The translations under genes and the position numbers were made by a program. A stretch of 64,000 nucleotides of DNA from Bog-756 sp963769765 (GTDB lineage Bacteria; Actinomycetota; Acidimicrobiia; Acidimicrobiales; RAAP-2). The notes below the pieces were generated by a model that worked only from the letters and a program-made list of their open reading frames with translations, was not told the DNA's origin and made no database searches. The stretch covers positions 434,001 to 498,000 of the forward strand of contig CAVYNA010000004.1 in the NCBI GenBank assembly GCA_963769765.1, given 5' to 3'. Shown here one piece after another: positions 51,366 to 60,634 of the stretch (positions are counted from its first letter, which is position 1; each line of letters begins with the position of its first letter).

Positions 51366-52385
51366 TCAGCGCGCGGCGAGGTGTTCGTCGAGGAAGGGGA
51401 AGGCGCGTGTCCCGTGCCACTCGTGCTCGCCGTCGAAAACGTCGTGGACGAGCAGGTCCCCTGCGCCGAGGTGGTCGTAGTGGGTCCGGAGCCGTTCCAC
51501 GGCGCCCGTCGCCGCGGCGACCGGGAAGATCAGGTCCTCCCTGCCCGTCTCGACGAGGAGAGGGCGCGGCGCGACGAGGCCGCCGAGGTCGACGTGCTCG
51601 AGCTTCCCCTGCATGGCGAAGAGCACCTGGGATCCGCACATGTTCCAGGGGACCTTGTGCGCCTCGGCCCACGAGGAGAAGTAGGCGCTCACGACGGCCG
51701 CCCGCACCCGCCCGTCGATCGCCGCGAGGAAGAGCGTCATGGTCGCGCCGTAGGAGAAGCCGACCATGCCGATGCGTGCCGGGTCGACCTCGGGAAGATC
51801 GGCGAGCACGTCCAGGGCGCGGGCGAGGTCCCAGAGGTTCTGGGTCAACGGGTGCCACCCCGCCATGACCTGGTGGACGAGGTTCGTGTCGCAGCCGTAG
51901 TGGTCGGGCGGGTTCCAGTCGGCGCGCTCGCCGAAGCAGCGCAGGTCCGGTGCGAGCACGACGTGGCCACGACGGGCGAGCTCCGCCGCGTAGTCGCTGC
52001 CGGGCGGCGCCTCCGGGTCGAGCCCGCAGACCCGGTCCTTGCCCGGACCGTGCCCGTGCACCGCGAGGACCGCGGACCCCGGGCCGCGTCGCCCGTCGGG
52101 CACGAGCAGGTACGCCGGTACCGACATGGCCTCCTCGCTGTCGAAGACGAGCCGATGGCGCCGGAAGCCCTCGGCCGGCTCGGCCGGACCGACCTCCACC
52201 GCCGGCGGGACGGGTTCCGGCCAGGGCGCGAGCAGACCGTCCAGCCGGTTGCGGCAGCGCTCACGCCAGGCATCGAAGGCGCCCGTGTCCGCCGGGAGGC
52301 TGTCGGGCACAGTCGTCGCGTTCAGCCGGGTCACCACTTGGAACCACGGGGAGAAGTTCCGCTGCCTGGCCACGGGCACCGTCAT
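51366..52385 (-). CDS. Alpha/beta hydrolase (dienelactone hydrolase / acetyl-esterase-like)
   Basis: 339 residues. VLAVHGHGPGKDRV forms the oxyanion-hole loop, the nucleophile Ser is in GMVGFSYGATMT, the acidic residue likely in VETGREDLIFP and the His in FDGEHEWHG. The N-terminal 80 residues include a helical leader typical of the larger Abhydrolase_7-type esterases. Cytoplasmic; no signal peptide. Likely hydrolyses an ester of a sugar or small aromatic, but the substrate is not inferable. ATG 52385; divergent from the TauD gene. Confidence 0.82.
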   Translation of the reverse strand: MTVPVARQRNFSPWFQVVTRLNATTVPDSLPADTGAFDAWRERCRNRLDGLLAPWPEPVPPAVEVGPAEPAEGFRRHRLVFDSEEAMSVPAYLLVPDGRRGPGSAVLAVHGHGPGKDRVCGLDPEAPPGSDYAAELARRGHVVLAPDLRCFGERADWNPPDHYGCDTNLVHQVMAGWHPLTQNLWDLARALDVLADLPEVDPARIGMVGFSYGATMTLFLAAIDGRVRAAVVSAYFSSWAEAHKVPWNMCGSQVLFAMQGKLEHVDLGGLVAPRPLLVETGREDLIFPVAAATGAVERLRTHYDHLGAGDLLVHDVFDGEHEWHGTRAFPFLDEHLAAR

Positions 52386-52466
52386 CGTCGCATCATCACA
52401 CCACCCGGGCGGTGCGCGCTCGTCGACCAGTTGAGACAGCACCCCTGGTCGGGCACACTTGGGGGC

Positions 52467-53318
52467 ATGCCGGCCGACCAGGTCCCTGACGTCCGGCCGA
52501 TCTCACCGATCATCGGTGCGGAGATCGGCGGGGTCGACCTCTCCCGACCCCTCCCCGATCCGGTCGTCGCGCGGCTACGAGACGCGCTCAACATCCACCA
52601 CGTCCTCTTCTTCCGCGACCAGGAGCTCACGCCCGACCAGCAGGAGGACTTCGCCCGGCAGTTCGGCGAGGTCACCGAGGGCCACCCGGTGATTCCCGCC
52701 ATCGAGGGCAACTCGAAGGTCCTCGCCATCGACAGCCGGGAGGATCGCGCCAACTGGTGGCACACCGACGTGACCTTCCTCCAGGAGCCCGCATTCGGGT
52801 CGATCCTCTACATGCTCACGGCCCCCGAGGTCGGAGGCGACACCGCCTGGGCGAGTCTGCAGGACGCCTACGACCTGCTCGCCGAGCCGGTGCGCGCTCT
52901 GTGCGACTCCCTTCTCGCCATCCACTACGACCCCTGGTTCGCGGCCGACGTCGACGCGAAGGGCGGCTACGAGTGGCACGGGGTCTGGCACGAGAAGCTC
53001 TTGCCCGCGCTCCATCCCGTCGTCCGGACGCACCCCGAGACGGGCCGCAACGGTCTCTTCGTGAACCAGCAATTCACCCAGTCGATCCTCGGCCTGTCGA
53101 AGAACGAGTCGAACGCCATCCTCGAGATGCTCTACCGGCACTGCGTCCAGCCGGAGCTCACCTGCCGTTTCCGGTGGCGACCCGGTTCGGTCGCCTTCTG
53201 GGACAATCGCGCCACCCTGCACTACGCGATCGACGACTACGGGGACGCGACGAGGCTCGCCCACCGGGTCACCCTCAAGGGCGACCTCCCCTACGGACCG
53301 GCCAAGCCCAGGCCCTGA
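52467..53318 (+). CDS. TauD/TfdA-family Fe(II)/2-oxoglutarate-dependent dioxygenase
   Basis: 283 residues. The 2-His-1-carboxylate triad is visible as HTD in NWWHTDVTF and the distal His in ATRLAHRVTLKGD, with the 2-oxoglutarate-binding Arg a few residues after it. N-terminal GAEIGGVDLSRPL and VLFFRDQELTPDQQ are family-typical. It may release sulfite from taurine or act on another sulfonate, aryloxy acid or ester. ATG 52467. Its 3' end overlaps the convergent livG gene by 28 bases. Confidence 0.9.
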   Translation: MPADQVPDVRPISPIIGAEIGGVDLSRPLPDPVVARLRDALNIHHVLFFRDQELTPDQQEDFARQFGEVTEGHPVIPAIEGNSKVLAIDSREDRANWWHTDVTFLQEPAFGSILYMLTAPEVGGDTAWASLQDAYDLLAEPVRALCDSLLAIHYDPWFAADVDAKGGYEWHGVWHEKLLPALHPVVRTHPETGRNGLFVNQQFTQSILGLSKNESNAILEMLYRHCVQPELTCRFRWRPGSVAFWDNRATLHYAIDDYGDATRLAHRVTLKGDLPYGPAKPRP

Positions 53319-54157
53319 CCGCCTGAGCTCGGAATGCTTCCCGACACCGCGATCGCCTCATCGCTCGCTCCGAGGTAGGCCGCGAGTGCCCGCGGATCGT
53401 GCCGGACCTCGTCAGGGGTGCCCTCGGCCACGATCCGCCCGGTCTGCATCATCACGACGTGGGTGCAGACCTCGAACACCAGGGGAACGTCGTGCTCGAC
53501 GAGCACGACGGTCGTGTCAGCGAGCTCGTGCAGCCGACGCAGGAGGGGGACGAACGCTTCAGCCTCGCGCTGTGCGATCCCGGCGGTCGGCTCGTCGAGG
53601 AGCAGGAGGCGTGGCTCGGCGAGCATGATCGACGCGAGGTCGACCACGCGGCGCGTGCCGGTCGAGAGCTGTGCGATCCGGTGGCGACGGAACCGACCGA
53701 TACCGAAGGCCTGCATCACCTGGTCGACCGCAACCCGCTTCTCCCGCTCGGAGCGGCGGGCCCAGGGCAGCTGCAGCGTGGACGAGACGATGCCGACCGG
53801 ACGGCGCGCGTCCTGGGTCAACAACAGCACCTCCTCGACGGAGAGCTCAGGGAAAAGGCGACAGTCCTGGAATGAGCGGACCACGCCGAGGCCGATCCGC
53901 TCCTCGGGGAGGTACTCGACCAGACTTGTCCCGTCGAGTCGCACCGTGCCCGCCTCCGGGACGACCAACCCCGAGATCACGTCGAGCACGGTCGTCTTGC
54001 CCGATCCGTTCGGTCCGATCAGCCCCACGACCGATCCGGCAGCGATCGAGAGGTCGACCCCGGCGACCGCGCGGACGCCGCCGAACGCGACGACGATGCC
54101 CTCGGCGTCGAGCCGGGCCGGGTGCGTGGACCCGTCCCGCCCCCCGGTCGTCGTCAC
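53291..54157 (-). CDS. livG: Branched-chain amino acid-type ABC transporter ATPase (LivG)
   Basis: 288 residues. Walker A GPNGSGKTT, Q-loop FQDCRLFPELS, signature LSTGTRRVVDL (Gly of LSGG replaced by Thr), Walker B LLLLDEPTAGI, switch His in LVEHDVPLV. The LivG subfamily is indicated by RIGLGVVRSFQ and the insertion before the signature. GTG 54157 overlaps the LivHM stop as GTGA. The C-terminal 20 residues extend past the normal end and overlap the TauD gene. Confidence 0.93.
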   Translation of the reverse strand: MTTTGGRDGSTHPARLDAEGIVVAFGGVRAVAGVDLSIAAGSVVGLIGPNGSGKTTVLDVISGLVVPEAGTVRLDGTSLVEYLPEERIGLGVVRSFQDCRLFPELSVEEVLLLTQDARRPVGIVSSTLQLPWARRSEREKRVAVDQVMQAFGIGRFRRHRIAQLSTGTRRVVDLASIMLAEPRLLLLDEPTAGIAQREAEAFVPLLRRLHELADTTVVLVEHDVPLVFEVCTHVVMMQTGRIVAEGTPDEVRHDPRALAAYLGASDEAIAVSGSIPSSGGQGLGLAGP

Positions 54158-56145
54158 GCGACGACCTCGCCGATCCGTTCGGCCGGGACGGCCGCGCCCG
54201 CGTCGTCAGGGGACGGGTCCCCCGACGACCCACCGAGCCGCTCGACACCGAGCGCGACGAGATCCCCGATCCGGTGCAGGATCTCGGCGAGGCCGCCGGG
54301 CAGGTAGAGGATGAACGCGAGGAGGCCGAGCCCGCTGGTGAGGAACTGGATGGTCGGCGTCGTCCCGAACATGGCGGGGATCCCGACCAGGTAGAGGGCA
54401 CCGAGCACCGCCCCGGAGATGGAGCCGAGCCCGCCGATCACCACCATCGACACCACCAGGACGGAGTAGACCGGGTTGAAGGTCGTCGTCGAGAAGCGCT
54501 CGAGCGCAAAGGCGAGGCAGACCCCCGCATAGCCGGCGATGAACCCCGAAAGTGCGAACGCGAGCAGTTTCGAGCGCGCGAGCGGGATGCCCATCGCGCC
54601 GGCACCTGGCTCGTTGTCCCGCACGGCCATCAGCCGGCGCGCGACGCCGCGGTCACGCCACAGGCGCACCATGAGAACCGAGAGGACGAGGATCGCGAGG
54701 GAGAACCACGCAAAGGACCGCTCGGAACCGAGCGAGACGCCGAGGAGAGAAGGGCGCGTGACGAGCGTCGACTGCGGGTTCGGCAGGCCCGTGCAGAGTC
54801 GCTTGCCGAGCAGTGGCAGGTTCCAACACGGTGTCGAGAGCACCGGGCCCATCAGCCAGAGGCTGAAGGCGAGCGTGCTGACTGCGAGGTAGAGACCGCG
54901 CACGCGCAGTGCCGGCAGGCCCACCACGACCGCGATCACCGCGGTCACCGCACCGCCCAAGGGCAGCAACAGGATGAGCGGCACGGTCGATCCGAGGTGG
55001 GAGGCGATCAACGCCCCGCAGGCGACGAGTCCGAACTGGCCGAGGGAGACCTGCCCGGCCCACCCGGTGAGCACGGTCAAGGAGAGGGCGATCACCGCGT
55101 AGATGCAGATCTCCGACATGAGGAAGGAGCGGCCCGGGCTGAGGACGAGGGGCGCGAGTGCGGCCAGCAGCACTGCCACCACGACGCCGGTGCGACCGAC
55201 CGCCCGCCGTCTCGGATCTTCGGTGCGGAGCTCGCTGCGCGACCCCTCGAGCCAGCTCGACCGGTCTTCGGTCCGCCCACCGGTCTGGAGCGCCGCGATC
55301 CGCACGAACAGGACCGCCGAGACGATGAGGAAGAGGACCAGGTCGACCTGCGCGGTCGAGGAGAGGTTCCACGCGAGGATCTCCTGGACGATACCGATCC
55401 CGATGGCTGCGAGGAACGCCGCGGTCAGGTTCACCATCGCGCCGACCATCGCCGCAGTGAGGGCGAGCAGGAGCAGCTCCGGGCTGAGGACATCGGTGAG
55501 CGACGAGGTCTGGCCCGGCGACGCGAGGATCGCGGTGAATGCCGAGAGCACCCCCGCGAGCGTCCAGGCGACCGTCGAGGCGCGCCGGACCCAGATACCC
55601 GAGAGCCGCGCGGACTCGGCGTTCTCCGACATGGCCCGCATGGCGAGCCCCCACTTGGACCACTTGACGAATGCCGCCAACGCCACGGCGACGATGGGCG
55701 CGACGATCAGCGTGAGCACCTGGCCGGAAGTGAACAGGTAGGTGCCGACGTGGAAGGAGAGGTGAACCGGCACGGGGAACGGCCGGAAGAGGTTCTTCGG
55801 TCGCATGAAGGGCAGGGCGGTGAAGACGAAGAGCACCTGGCTCAGCCCGATGGTCGCGACCATCACGAGAATCCGCGGCCGGTTGAACAGCCGCCGCAAC
55901 ACGAGCTCGCAAAGCGCACCGACCGCGGCCGCGAGCACGAGTGCGATACCGAGGGCGAACCAGTAGTTGAAACCGAAGTCGTAGTAGCACTTGACCATGA
56001 AGACCGCGGCGACGACGCCGAGCTGTCCCTGGGCGAAGTTGAGGACGCGGTTGGTGCGGTAGATGAGGACGAGTCCCATCGCGAGCAGTCCATAGCTGAG
56101 CCCGGTGATGCCCCCCTGGACCAGGACGAAACTCGGGATCGACAC
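54154..56145 (-). CDS. Fused LivH-LivM ABC permease
   Basis: 663 residues joining both permeases of a branched-chain-amino-acid-type importer. Residues 1-295 are LivH-like (GLSYGLLAMGLVLIYRTNRVLNFAQGQLG); a charged linker of about 35 residues follows (TEDRSSWLEGSRSELRTEDP); residues 340-640 are LivM-like (LTVLTGWAGQVSLGQFGLVACGALIA, GLPALRVRGLYLAVSTLAFSLWL, RDNEPGAGAMGIPLARSKLLAFALSGFIAGYAG). About 16 to 18 helices. Because the two halves are one chain, their ratio is fixed. ATG 56145. No periplasmic binding protein gene is in the window. Confidence 0.93.
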   Translation of the reverse strand: MSIPSFVLVQGGITGLSYGLLAMGLVLIYRTNRVLNFAQGQLGVVAAVFMVKCYYDFGFNYWFALGIALVLAAAVGALCELVLRRLFNRPRILVMVATIGLSQVLFVFTALPFMRPKNLFRPFPVPVHLSFHVGTYLFTSGQVLTLIVAPIVAVALAAFVKWSKWGLAMRAMSENAESARLSGIWVRRASTVAWTLAGVLSAFTAILASPGQTSSLTDVLSPELLLLALTAAMVGAMVNLTAAFLAAIGIGIVQEILAWNLSSTAQVDLVLFLIVSAVLFVRIAALQTGGRTEDRSSWLEGSRSELRTEDPRRRAVGRTGVVVAVLLAALAPLVLSPGRSFLMSEICIYAVIALSLTVLTGWAGQVSLGQFGLVACGALIASHLGSTVPLILLLPLGGAVTAVIAVVVGLPALRVRGLYLAVSTLAFSLWLMGPVLSTPCWNLPLLGKRLCTGLPNPQSTLVTRPSLLGVSLGSERSFAWFSLAILVLSVLMVRLWRDRGVARRLMAVRDNEPGAGAMGIPLARSKLLAFALSGFIAGYAGVCLAFALERFSTTTFNPVYSVLVVSMVVIGGLGSISGAVLGALYLVGIPAMFGTTPTIQFLTSGLGLLAFILYLPGGLAEILHRIGDLVALGVERLGGSSGDPSPDDAGAAVPAERIGEVVA

Positions 56146-56150
56146 GACCG

Positions 56151-58355
56151 CTACCCGAGCCCGGTGACCGCGGCACCGAGGAAGACCGGCCGCAGGAGGT
56201 CGGACCGCTCGAGGAGCTCCGCGGTCGGTCCGTCGAAGCGGATCTCACCGCGCTCGAGGAAGAAGGCCCGTCGGGCGAGGCTCATCGCACGGTTCGCGCT
56301 CTGCTCCACCAGGACGACCGTCGTCCCCTGCTGGTTGACTTCGCGCACGATCCCCATCAACCGGTCGACCGCCATCGGTGCGAGCCCGAGGGCGAGCTCG
56401 TCGATCAGGAGGAGGCGCGGGGCGGTCATCATCACGCGGGCGAGCGCGAGCATCTGCTGCTCACCTCCCGAGAGGGTGCCCGCCCACTGGTTGAGGCGCC
56501 CGGCCAGCTCAGGAAAGCGGTCGATCGCCTCGTCGAACGCGGCCCGCGCCCGGCTCCCCTGCGCCCGCATGGTGGTCGCGCCGATGAGCAGGTTTTCGCG
56601 GACCGTCAGTCGGGGGAACGTCATCTTGCCGCCGACCAGCAGGGCGACGTCCTGCCCGATGATCTGCTCCGGCTCGAGGTAGGTGCAGTTGGCCCCGAAG
56701 ATGCGGACGACCCCGCGGTGGGGATGGTCGAGGCCGGCCACCGCGCGGAGCAGCGTCGACTTCCCCGCCCCGTTGGTGCCGAGAAGCGCGACGATCTCGC
56801 CTTGATCGACCTCGAGATTGATGTCGAAGAGGACCTGGTTCGTCCCGTAGAAGAAGTCGAGGTTGTGGATCTGGAGCGCGGGCACCGCTCCCCCGCTTTG
56901 GCGCCGTTGGCCCTCGGCGTAGCGCTCGAGCACGTCCTCGATCACGAGCGTGATGTCGCGTCGGACATACCGGGACCCGACGAGCAGCAGGATCCCACCG
57001 ACTGCGCATACCGGGCCGATGAGGGTGAGCGCGACAGTCGGCCCGTGGAGGTACCCGACGGCGTCGCTGACCGCGCCGAGCACGACCGCACCGGCGAATC
57101 CGCCGAAGACGAGCGAGTAGACGCCGAACATGGCGAAGCAGATCGTCCGCATCTCCGGGGGTGCGGTCGCCGCGAGCGTCAAGAAGATGCAGATCGCGAG
57201 CGGCGAGACCACCGCATTGGCGAGGAACTGCAAGGTCACGACCATCCAGAGCTTCGGCATGTAGAGGGACGCCACGTACAGCCCGCCGTAACCGGCGATG
57301 CAGAAGCCGGCGATGGCGAGCGGTCGCTGCGGTGCCCGGCGGAAGTAGCGGTCACCGAGCACGTACGCGAGCGGCAGCCCCAAGAACGCGGCGAGCCCGA
57401 TGATCGAGTACACCTCGCTGCGCTGCGCGGTGTCGAGGCCCCAGCGGCGCACGAAATAGAGGTTTCCGAAGAGCGGTGCACCCGTGCCGGCGAAGCCGAG
57501 GATCGCGACTGCCACCAGCTCGTAGTAGATCGACCGGATCCGCAGCAGCCGGGTGATCGCGGAGCCGAGCAGCACGCGTGGAGCGGCCCCCTGCTGCGTG
57601 TGGAGGTCCATGCCGGAAGCGCGCAGGATGTGACTCGACTCGTTGGCCCCTTTGTCCGGCTCGTTGAGCGTGAACAACGCGAAGCCCAACGGGATGCCGA
57701 CCAGTGCGACGAGCATCCCCCATCGCCAGTTGTGGCCGACGGTCACGACCAGACCGAAGACGAGGATCCCCACGGTCTGCGAGAGGGGGTCCGAGATGTT
57801 GTGCCAGCTGAAGATCCGACCACGGCCTTCGGTTGGATAGGCGTCGGAGAGGTACGAGTTGTGCACCGTGTTGTTGACTCCGTATCCCACCGAGGCGATC
57901 AGGTACAGAAAAGTGAAGGCCCAGACGTTCGGGGCGAGCGCCATCAGCGGTGCGAAGACCGAGAAGGTGATCAGCGCGACGGCGGCGACCACCTTGCGGC
58001 TGCCGCGGTCAGCCCACAGCGCGAGCGGCACCGCCCACAGCAGCTGGGCGACGGACGACACGAAGGTGACCGCACCGAGTGCCGCATCGTGCATGTGGAA
58101 CGAGTGCTCGAGGTTGTTGCCGATGAGCGAGATGCCGTTGTTGAGGGTCCCCGGGACGATCGCCGCCATGGTGAGGAGGACCAGGGGGCTGAAGCCGTAC
58201 TGACGCAGGATGCCGAGGAGTGCGGGCGGCTTCCCCTCGCCGGTCCCGGGCATCAGCTCGAGATCGGCCACGACCTCCGGTGTGCCACTCTTCGCGACGA
58301 CCTCTTTGAGCAGTTCGTCAGGAACCGCGAAGTCGAAGAGCACCGAGTCGGCCAT
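56151..58355 (-). CDS. MFS transporter-LivF ATPase fusion
   Basis: 734 residues. Residues 50-475 are a 12-helix major-facilitator domain with the RxGRR-like loop (ADRGSRKVVAAVALITF), NTVHNSYLSDAYPTEGRGRIFSWHN, and GFAGTGAPLFGNLYF in the second half. Residues 495-730 are a LivF-type ATPase: Walker A GTNGAGKST, signature LSGGEQQMLALARVMM, Walker B LLLIDELALGL (Asp-Glu intact), LVEQSANRA. The ATPase should dock on the LivHM fusion with LivG. Why an MFS carrier is tethered is unknown. ATG 58355 with a TAGGGT box nine bases upstream. Confidence 0.92.
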   Translation of the reverse strand: MADSVLFDFAVPDELLKEVVAKSGTPEVVADLELMPGTGEGKPPALLGILRQYGFSPLVLLTMAAIVPGTLNNGISLIGNNLEHSFHMHDAALGAVTFVSSVAQLLWAVPLALWADRGSRKVVAAVALITFSVFAPLMALAPNVWAFTFLYLIASVGYGVNNTVHNSYLSDAYPTEGRGRIFSWHNISDPLSQTVGILVFGLVVTVGHNWRWGMLVALVGIPLGFALFTLNEPDKGANESSHILRASGMDLHTQQGAAPRVLLGSAITRLLRIRSIYYELVAVAILGFAGTGAPLFGNLYFVRRWGLDTAQRSEVYSIIGLAAFLGLPLAYVLGDRYFRRAPQRPLAIAGFCIAGYGGLYVASLYMPKLWMVVTLQFLANAVVSPLAICIFLTLAATAPPEMRTICFAMFGVYSLVFGGFAGAVVLGAVSDAVGYLHGPTVALTLIGPVCAVGGILLLVGSRYVRRDITLVIEDVLERYAEGQRRQSGGAVPALQIHNLDFFYGTNQVLFDINLEVDQGEIVALLGTNGAGKSTLLRAVAGLDHPHRGVVRIFGANCTYLEPEQIIGQDVALLVGGKMTFPRLTVRENLLIGATTMRAQGSRARAAFDEAIDRFPELAGRLNQWAGTLSGGEQQMLALARVMMTAPRLLLIDELALGLAPMAVDRLMGIVREVNQQGTTVVLVEQSANRAMSLARRAFFLERGEIRFDGPTAELLERSDLLRPVFLGAAVTGLG

Positions 58356-58364
58356 CGGCCTGTC

Positions 58365-58370
58365 ACCCTA
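58365..58370 (-). promoter_or_regulatory. Possible -10 box of the MFS-LivF operon
   Basis: TAGGGT on the minus strand, nine bases before ATG 58355, overlapping the stop of the FGGY kinase gene. It would separate the transport genes from the sugar operon. Confidence 0.4.
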
Positions 58371-59861
58371 ACCCTGATGACGCTCGCCGGCCCGGTCCTC
58401 CGACCCGACCGGATCGACGGCGGAGAGCGCGGACAGCCCCGAAGCGATCCGCGTCATCGCGGGCCGGAGCTCCGCGTAGGCATCCACCGCAGCCGACGAC
58501 GGATCGGTCAGCGCATCGATGGGGTCGACACGGTCGAGGTCGAGGTCGAGCCCCACCGCGCGGGCGGCGAGGAGCGCCGCACCAACCGAGGCGGCCTGCC
58601 CCGACCCGCGGCGGGTCGCGGCGAGCCCGGTGATGCCGGAGACCACGTGGACCCAGACCGGCAACGAGGCGCCCGCTCCACAGAGCACGAGTGCCCTCGG
58701 CGCCGAGCTCGGCGGAAGATGTCGGGTGGAGGCGGCCAGGCAGCGCTCCACCTCCCAACCGATCGACTCGACCGCCGCGCGCGCGATGTCAGCAGGACCG
58801 TGCGCCGCTCCGAGCCCGATGAACGCGGCACCGACATCCGGTTTCCACCACGGGGCGCGGGCGCCGTCCAGCCACGGCGTCGCCGTCACCCCGCGTGCAC
58901 CCGGCGGGCTGTGGGCAGCGAGCTCGGCGAGCTCGGACGGCGTCCGATCGCAGATGCGTCCGAGCCATGCGAGGAACGAGCCCGCAGCGGAAAGCCCGCC
59001 CTCGATCAGCCACCCTTCTCCCGCCGCCCGCGACAGCGCGAGTCCCGGCGGCGGGTCGTCGGGCAAGGTGTCCACGGGAATCGAGACGTTCGCCGTGGTA
59101 CCCCAGCTCACCATCGGCACGGTCGCGCTCGCACCGGTACCGAGCACCTCGCACGCGCGGTCCCCGGCGCCGATGACCACCGGCGTGCCCGCTCGCAGTC
59201 CGAGGGCGGAGCCGGCTTCGGTCGTCAGCTGGCCACAGGCCTCGTCGGAGGGCACGACGGGTGCCAGCTTCTCCGCGACGGCTCCCGCGAGCGCCTCGAC
59301 GAGGTCGCCCGCGAGGTCGTAGAGCCCGGTCCGCGACGCCATCGACGGATCGGTCGCGACCGCGCCGGTGAGTCGCCAGACCACGAGGTCCCGCGGTGAG
59401 AGGATCCAGGTGCAGCGCTCAAACCGCTCGCGCTCGTGGGCGGCGAGCCAGGCGAGCTTGGCGGCCATCGACCCCGCGTCCAGCGGCGAACCCGTGCGCG
59501 GATCGATGCCGACCTTGACCTCGGCGTCCTGCGCAAGACGAGTCGCCTCGAAGGCCGCTCGACGATCCGACCACAACATCCCCGGTCCGATCGGTGTGCC
59601 GGTGCTGTCGAGTGTGGCGAAGGACTCCCGCGCACCGGTGCACCCGATGACCTCGACCGATCGGTAGGAATTCGGCGCCTGTCGGCGCACCTGCGCGCAC
59701 GCGTCCTTGACGGACGTCCACCACGTCGCCGGATCCTGCTCCGCGCGGCCCGGATCGGGGTGCAAGGTGTGCACGGTCGATCCCGAGCGCGCCACCACGC
59801 CGTGGTCGCTCCAGAGGGCGACCTTGGTGACGGTGGTGCCCAAGTCGACGGTGAGGATCAC
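58368..59861 (-). CDS. FGGY-family carbohydrate kinase
   Basis: 497 residues of the actin/hexokinase-fold FGGY family (xylulokinase, gluconokinase, rhamnulokinase relatives). N-terminal LTVDLGTTVTKVALWSDHG is the phosphate-1 loop; WSDRRAAFEATRL, the catalytic-base region in VIGAGDRACEVLG, and the C-terminal ALVLCGAGASLPVWVHVVSGITG ATP-binding motif are in place. Substrate not defined by sequence; the rhamnosidase, aldolase-like and dehydrogenase neighbours make a deoxy-hexulose or ketose likely. GTG 59861 overlaps the aldolase stop (GTGA). Confidence 0.88.
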   Translation of the reverse strand: MILTVDLGTTVTKVALWSDHGVVARSGSTVHTLHPDPGRAEQDPATWWTSVKDACAQVRRQAPNSYRSVEVIGCTGARESFATLDSTGTPIGPGMLWSDRRAAFEATRLAQDAEVKVGIDPRTGSPLDAGSMAAKLAWLAAHERERFERCTWILSPRDLVVWRLTGAVATDPSMASRTGLYDLAGDLVEALAGAVAEKLAPVVPSDEACGQLTTEAGSALGLRAGTPVVIGAGDRACEVLGTGASATVPMVSWGTTANVSIPVDTLPDDPPPGLALSRAAGEGWLIEGGLSAAGSFLAWLGRICDRTPSELAELAAHSPPGARGVTATPWLDGARAPWWKPDVGAAFIGLGAAHGPADIARAAVESIGWEVERCLAASTRHLPPSSAPRALVLCGAGASLPVWVHVVSGITGLAATRRGSGQAASVGAALLAARAVGLDLDLDRVDPIDALTDPSSAAVDAYAELRPAMTRIASGLSALSAVDPVGSEDRAGERHQG

Positions 59862-60622
59862 TGGCCGTGGACGACGGCGGCGAGCTGTGCCGCTACGGAC
59901 GCGGGGTCCGGCTGGAGGATGACGTTCCGGCCGATGGCGAGACCTCCTCCTCCGCCCGCCATCACGTCCCTCGTCTCGCAGAGCAGGTCGTCGAGGCTGC
60001 CCCGGTGCGGTCCGCCGAGGAACAGGACCGGTACCCCGACTGCGGCGACCACCCGCGCGACAGCGTCGGTGCGCGGCCCCCCTGGCGACTCGTCGGGGAC
60101 CGGCACCTTGAGGAGCGGCGCGCCGAGATCATTGGCGACAACCGCAGCGAGGACCACGTCGTCGGTCACCCTCGACATCGCGCCGTTGCGCCACACCACC
60201 GGTTCGACCAGCGCCTCGAGCCCGCTCGCCCTGGCCTCCCCCAGAACCCTTCCGAGCAGCTCCAGTGCGGCGGCACCGCCAGGATCGTCGAACGCGAGCC
60301 GGGTCATGATCTTGACCCCGCTCCAGCGATCCGCGGCCGCTTGGGCGACCGTCGCGACCAGGCGGTCGTCGAGTTCGAACGCCGCGCCCGAGAGGCCTGT
60401 CCGGTTGAGCGAGAGGTAGGTGTGCTGGTCGTGGCGGAGTGCGCCCCGCGCCCGGAGGTCGACGAGCGGGCGGGTCGTCGCGAGGATGCCGTCGCAGTGG
60501 GGCAGGGCCGCCTCGAGCGCGGTGAGGTACTCGCCGTACCGCTCGATGGTCGGGACCCCGCGCGCCCGATGGTCGGCGGCGAGGACGAGGGCGGGGACGG
60601 TCAGCGGGTCAGCAGACTCCAC
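59858..60622 (-). CDS. Class I aldolase-like TIM-barrel protein (Cgl0159 / DhnA-LacD type)
   Basis: 254 residues. VPALVLAADHRARGV opens like DhnA-type aldolases; the Schiff-base Lys is likely LLKVPVP (strand 6), and GGPHRG and GLAIGRNVILQPDP form the phosphate-binding site (GRN-x-Q as in class I archaeal-type FBA). Cgl0159-type relatives occur in inositol catabolism. It is expected to cleave the product of the neighbouring kinase. The start is GTG or ATG near 60622, 12 bases after the dehydrogenase stop. Confidence 0.75.
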   Translation of the reverse strand: MESADPLTVPALVLAADHRARGVPTIERYGEYLTALEAALPHCDGILATTRPLVDLRARGALRHDQHTYLSLNRTGLSGAAFELDDRLVATVAQAAADRWSGVKIMTRLAFDDPGGAAALELLGRVLGEARASGLEALVEPVVWRNGAMSRVTDDVVLAAVVANDLGAPLLKVPVPDESPGGPRTDAVARVVAAVGVPVLFLGGPHRGSLDDLLCETRDVMAGGGGGLAIGRNVILQPDPASVAAQLAAVVHGQ

Positions 60623-60634
60623 GTCGGCACCGCC

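Noticed and set aside
53671..56682. 1003-codon plus-strand open frame opposite the Liv permease
   Set aside because: Charged, low-complexity composition with no family resemblance; the opposite strand encodes LivG, LivH-LivM and part of MFS-LivF with full motifs.
56718..59399. 893-codon plus-strand open frame opposite MFS-LivF and the kinase
   Set aside because: Same shadow effect; Arg/Glu/Asp-rich with no domain.
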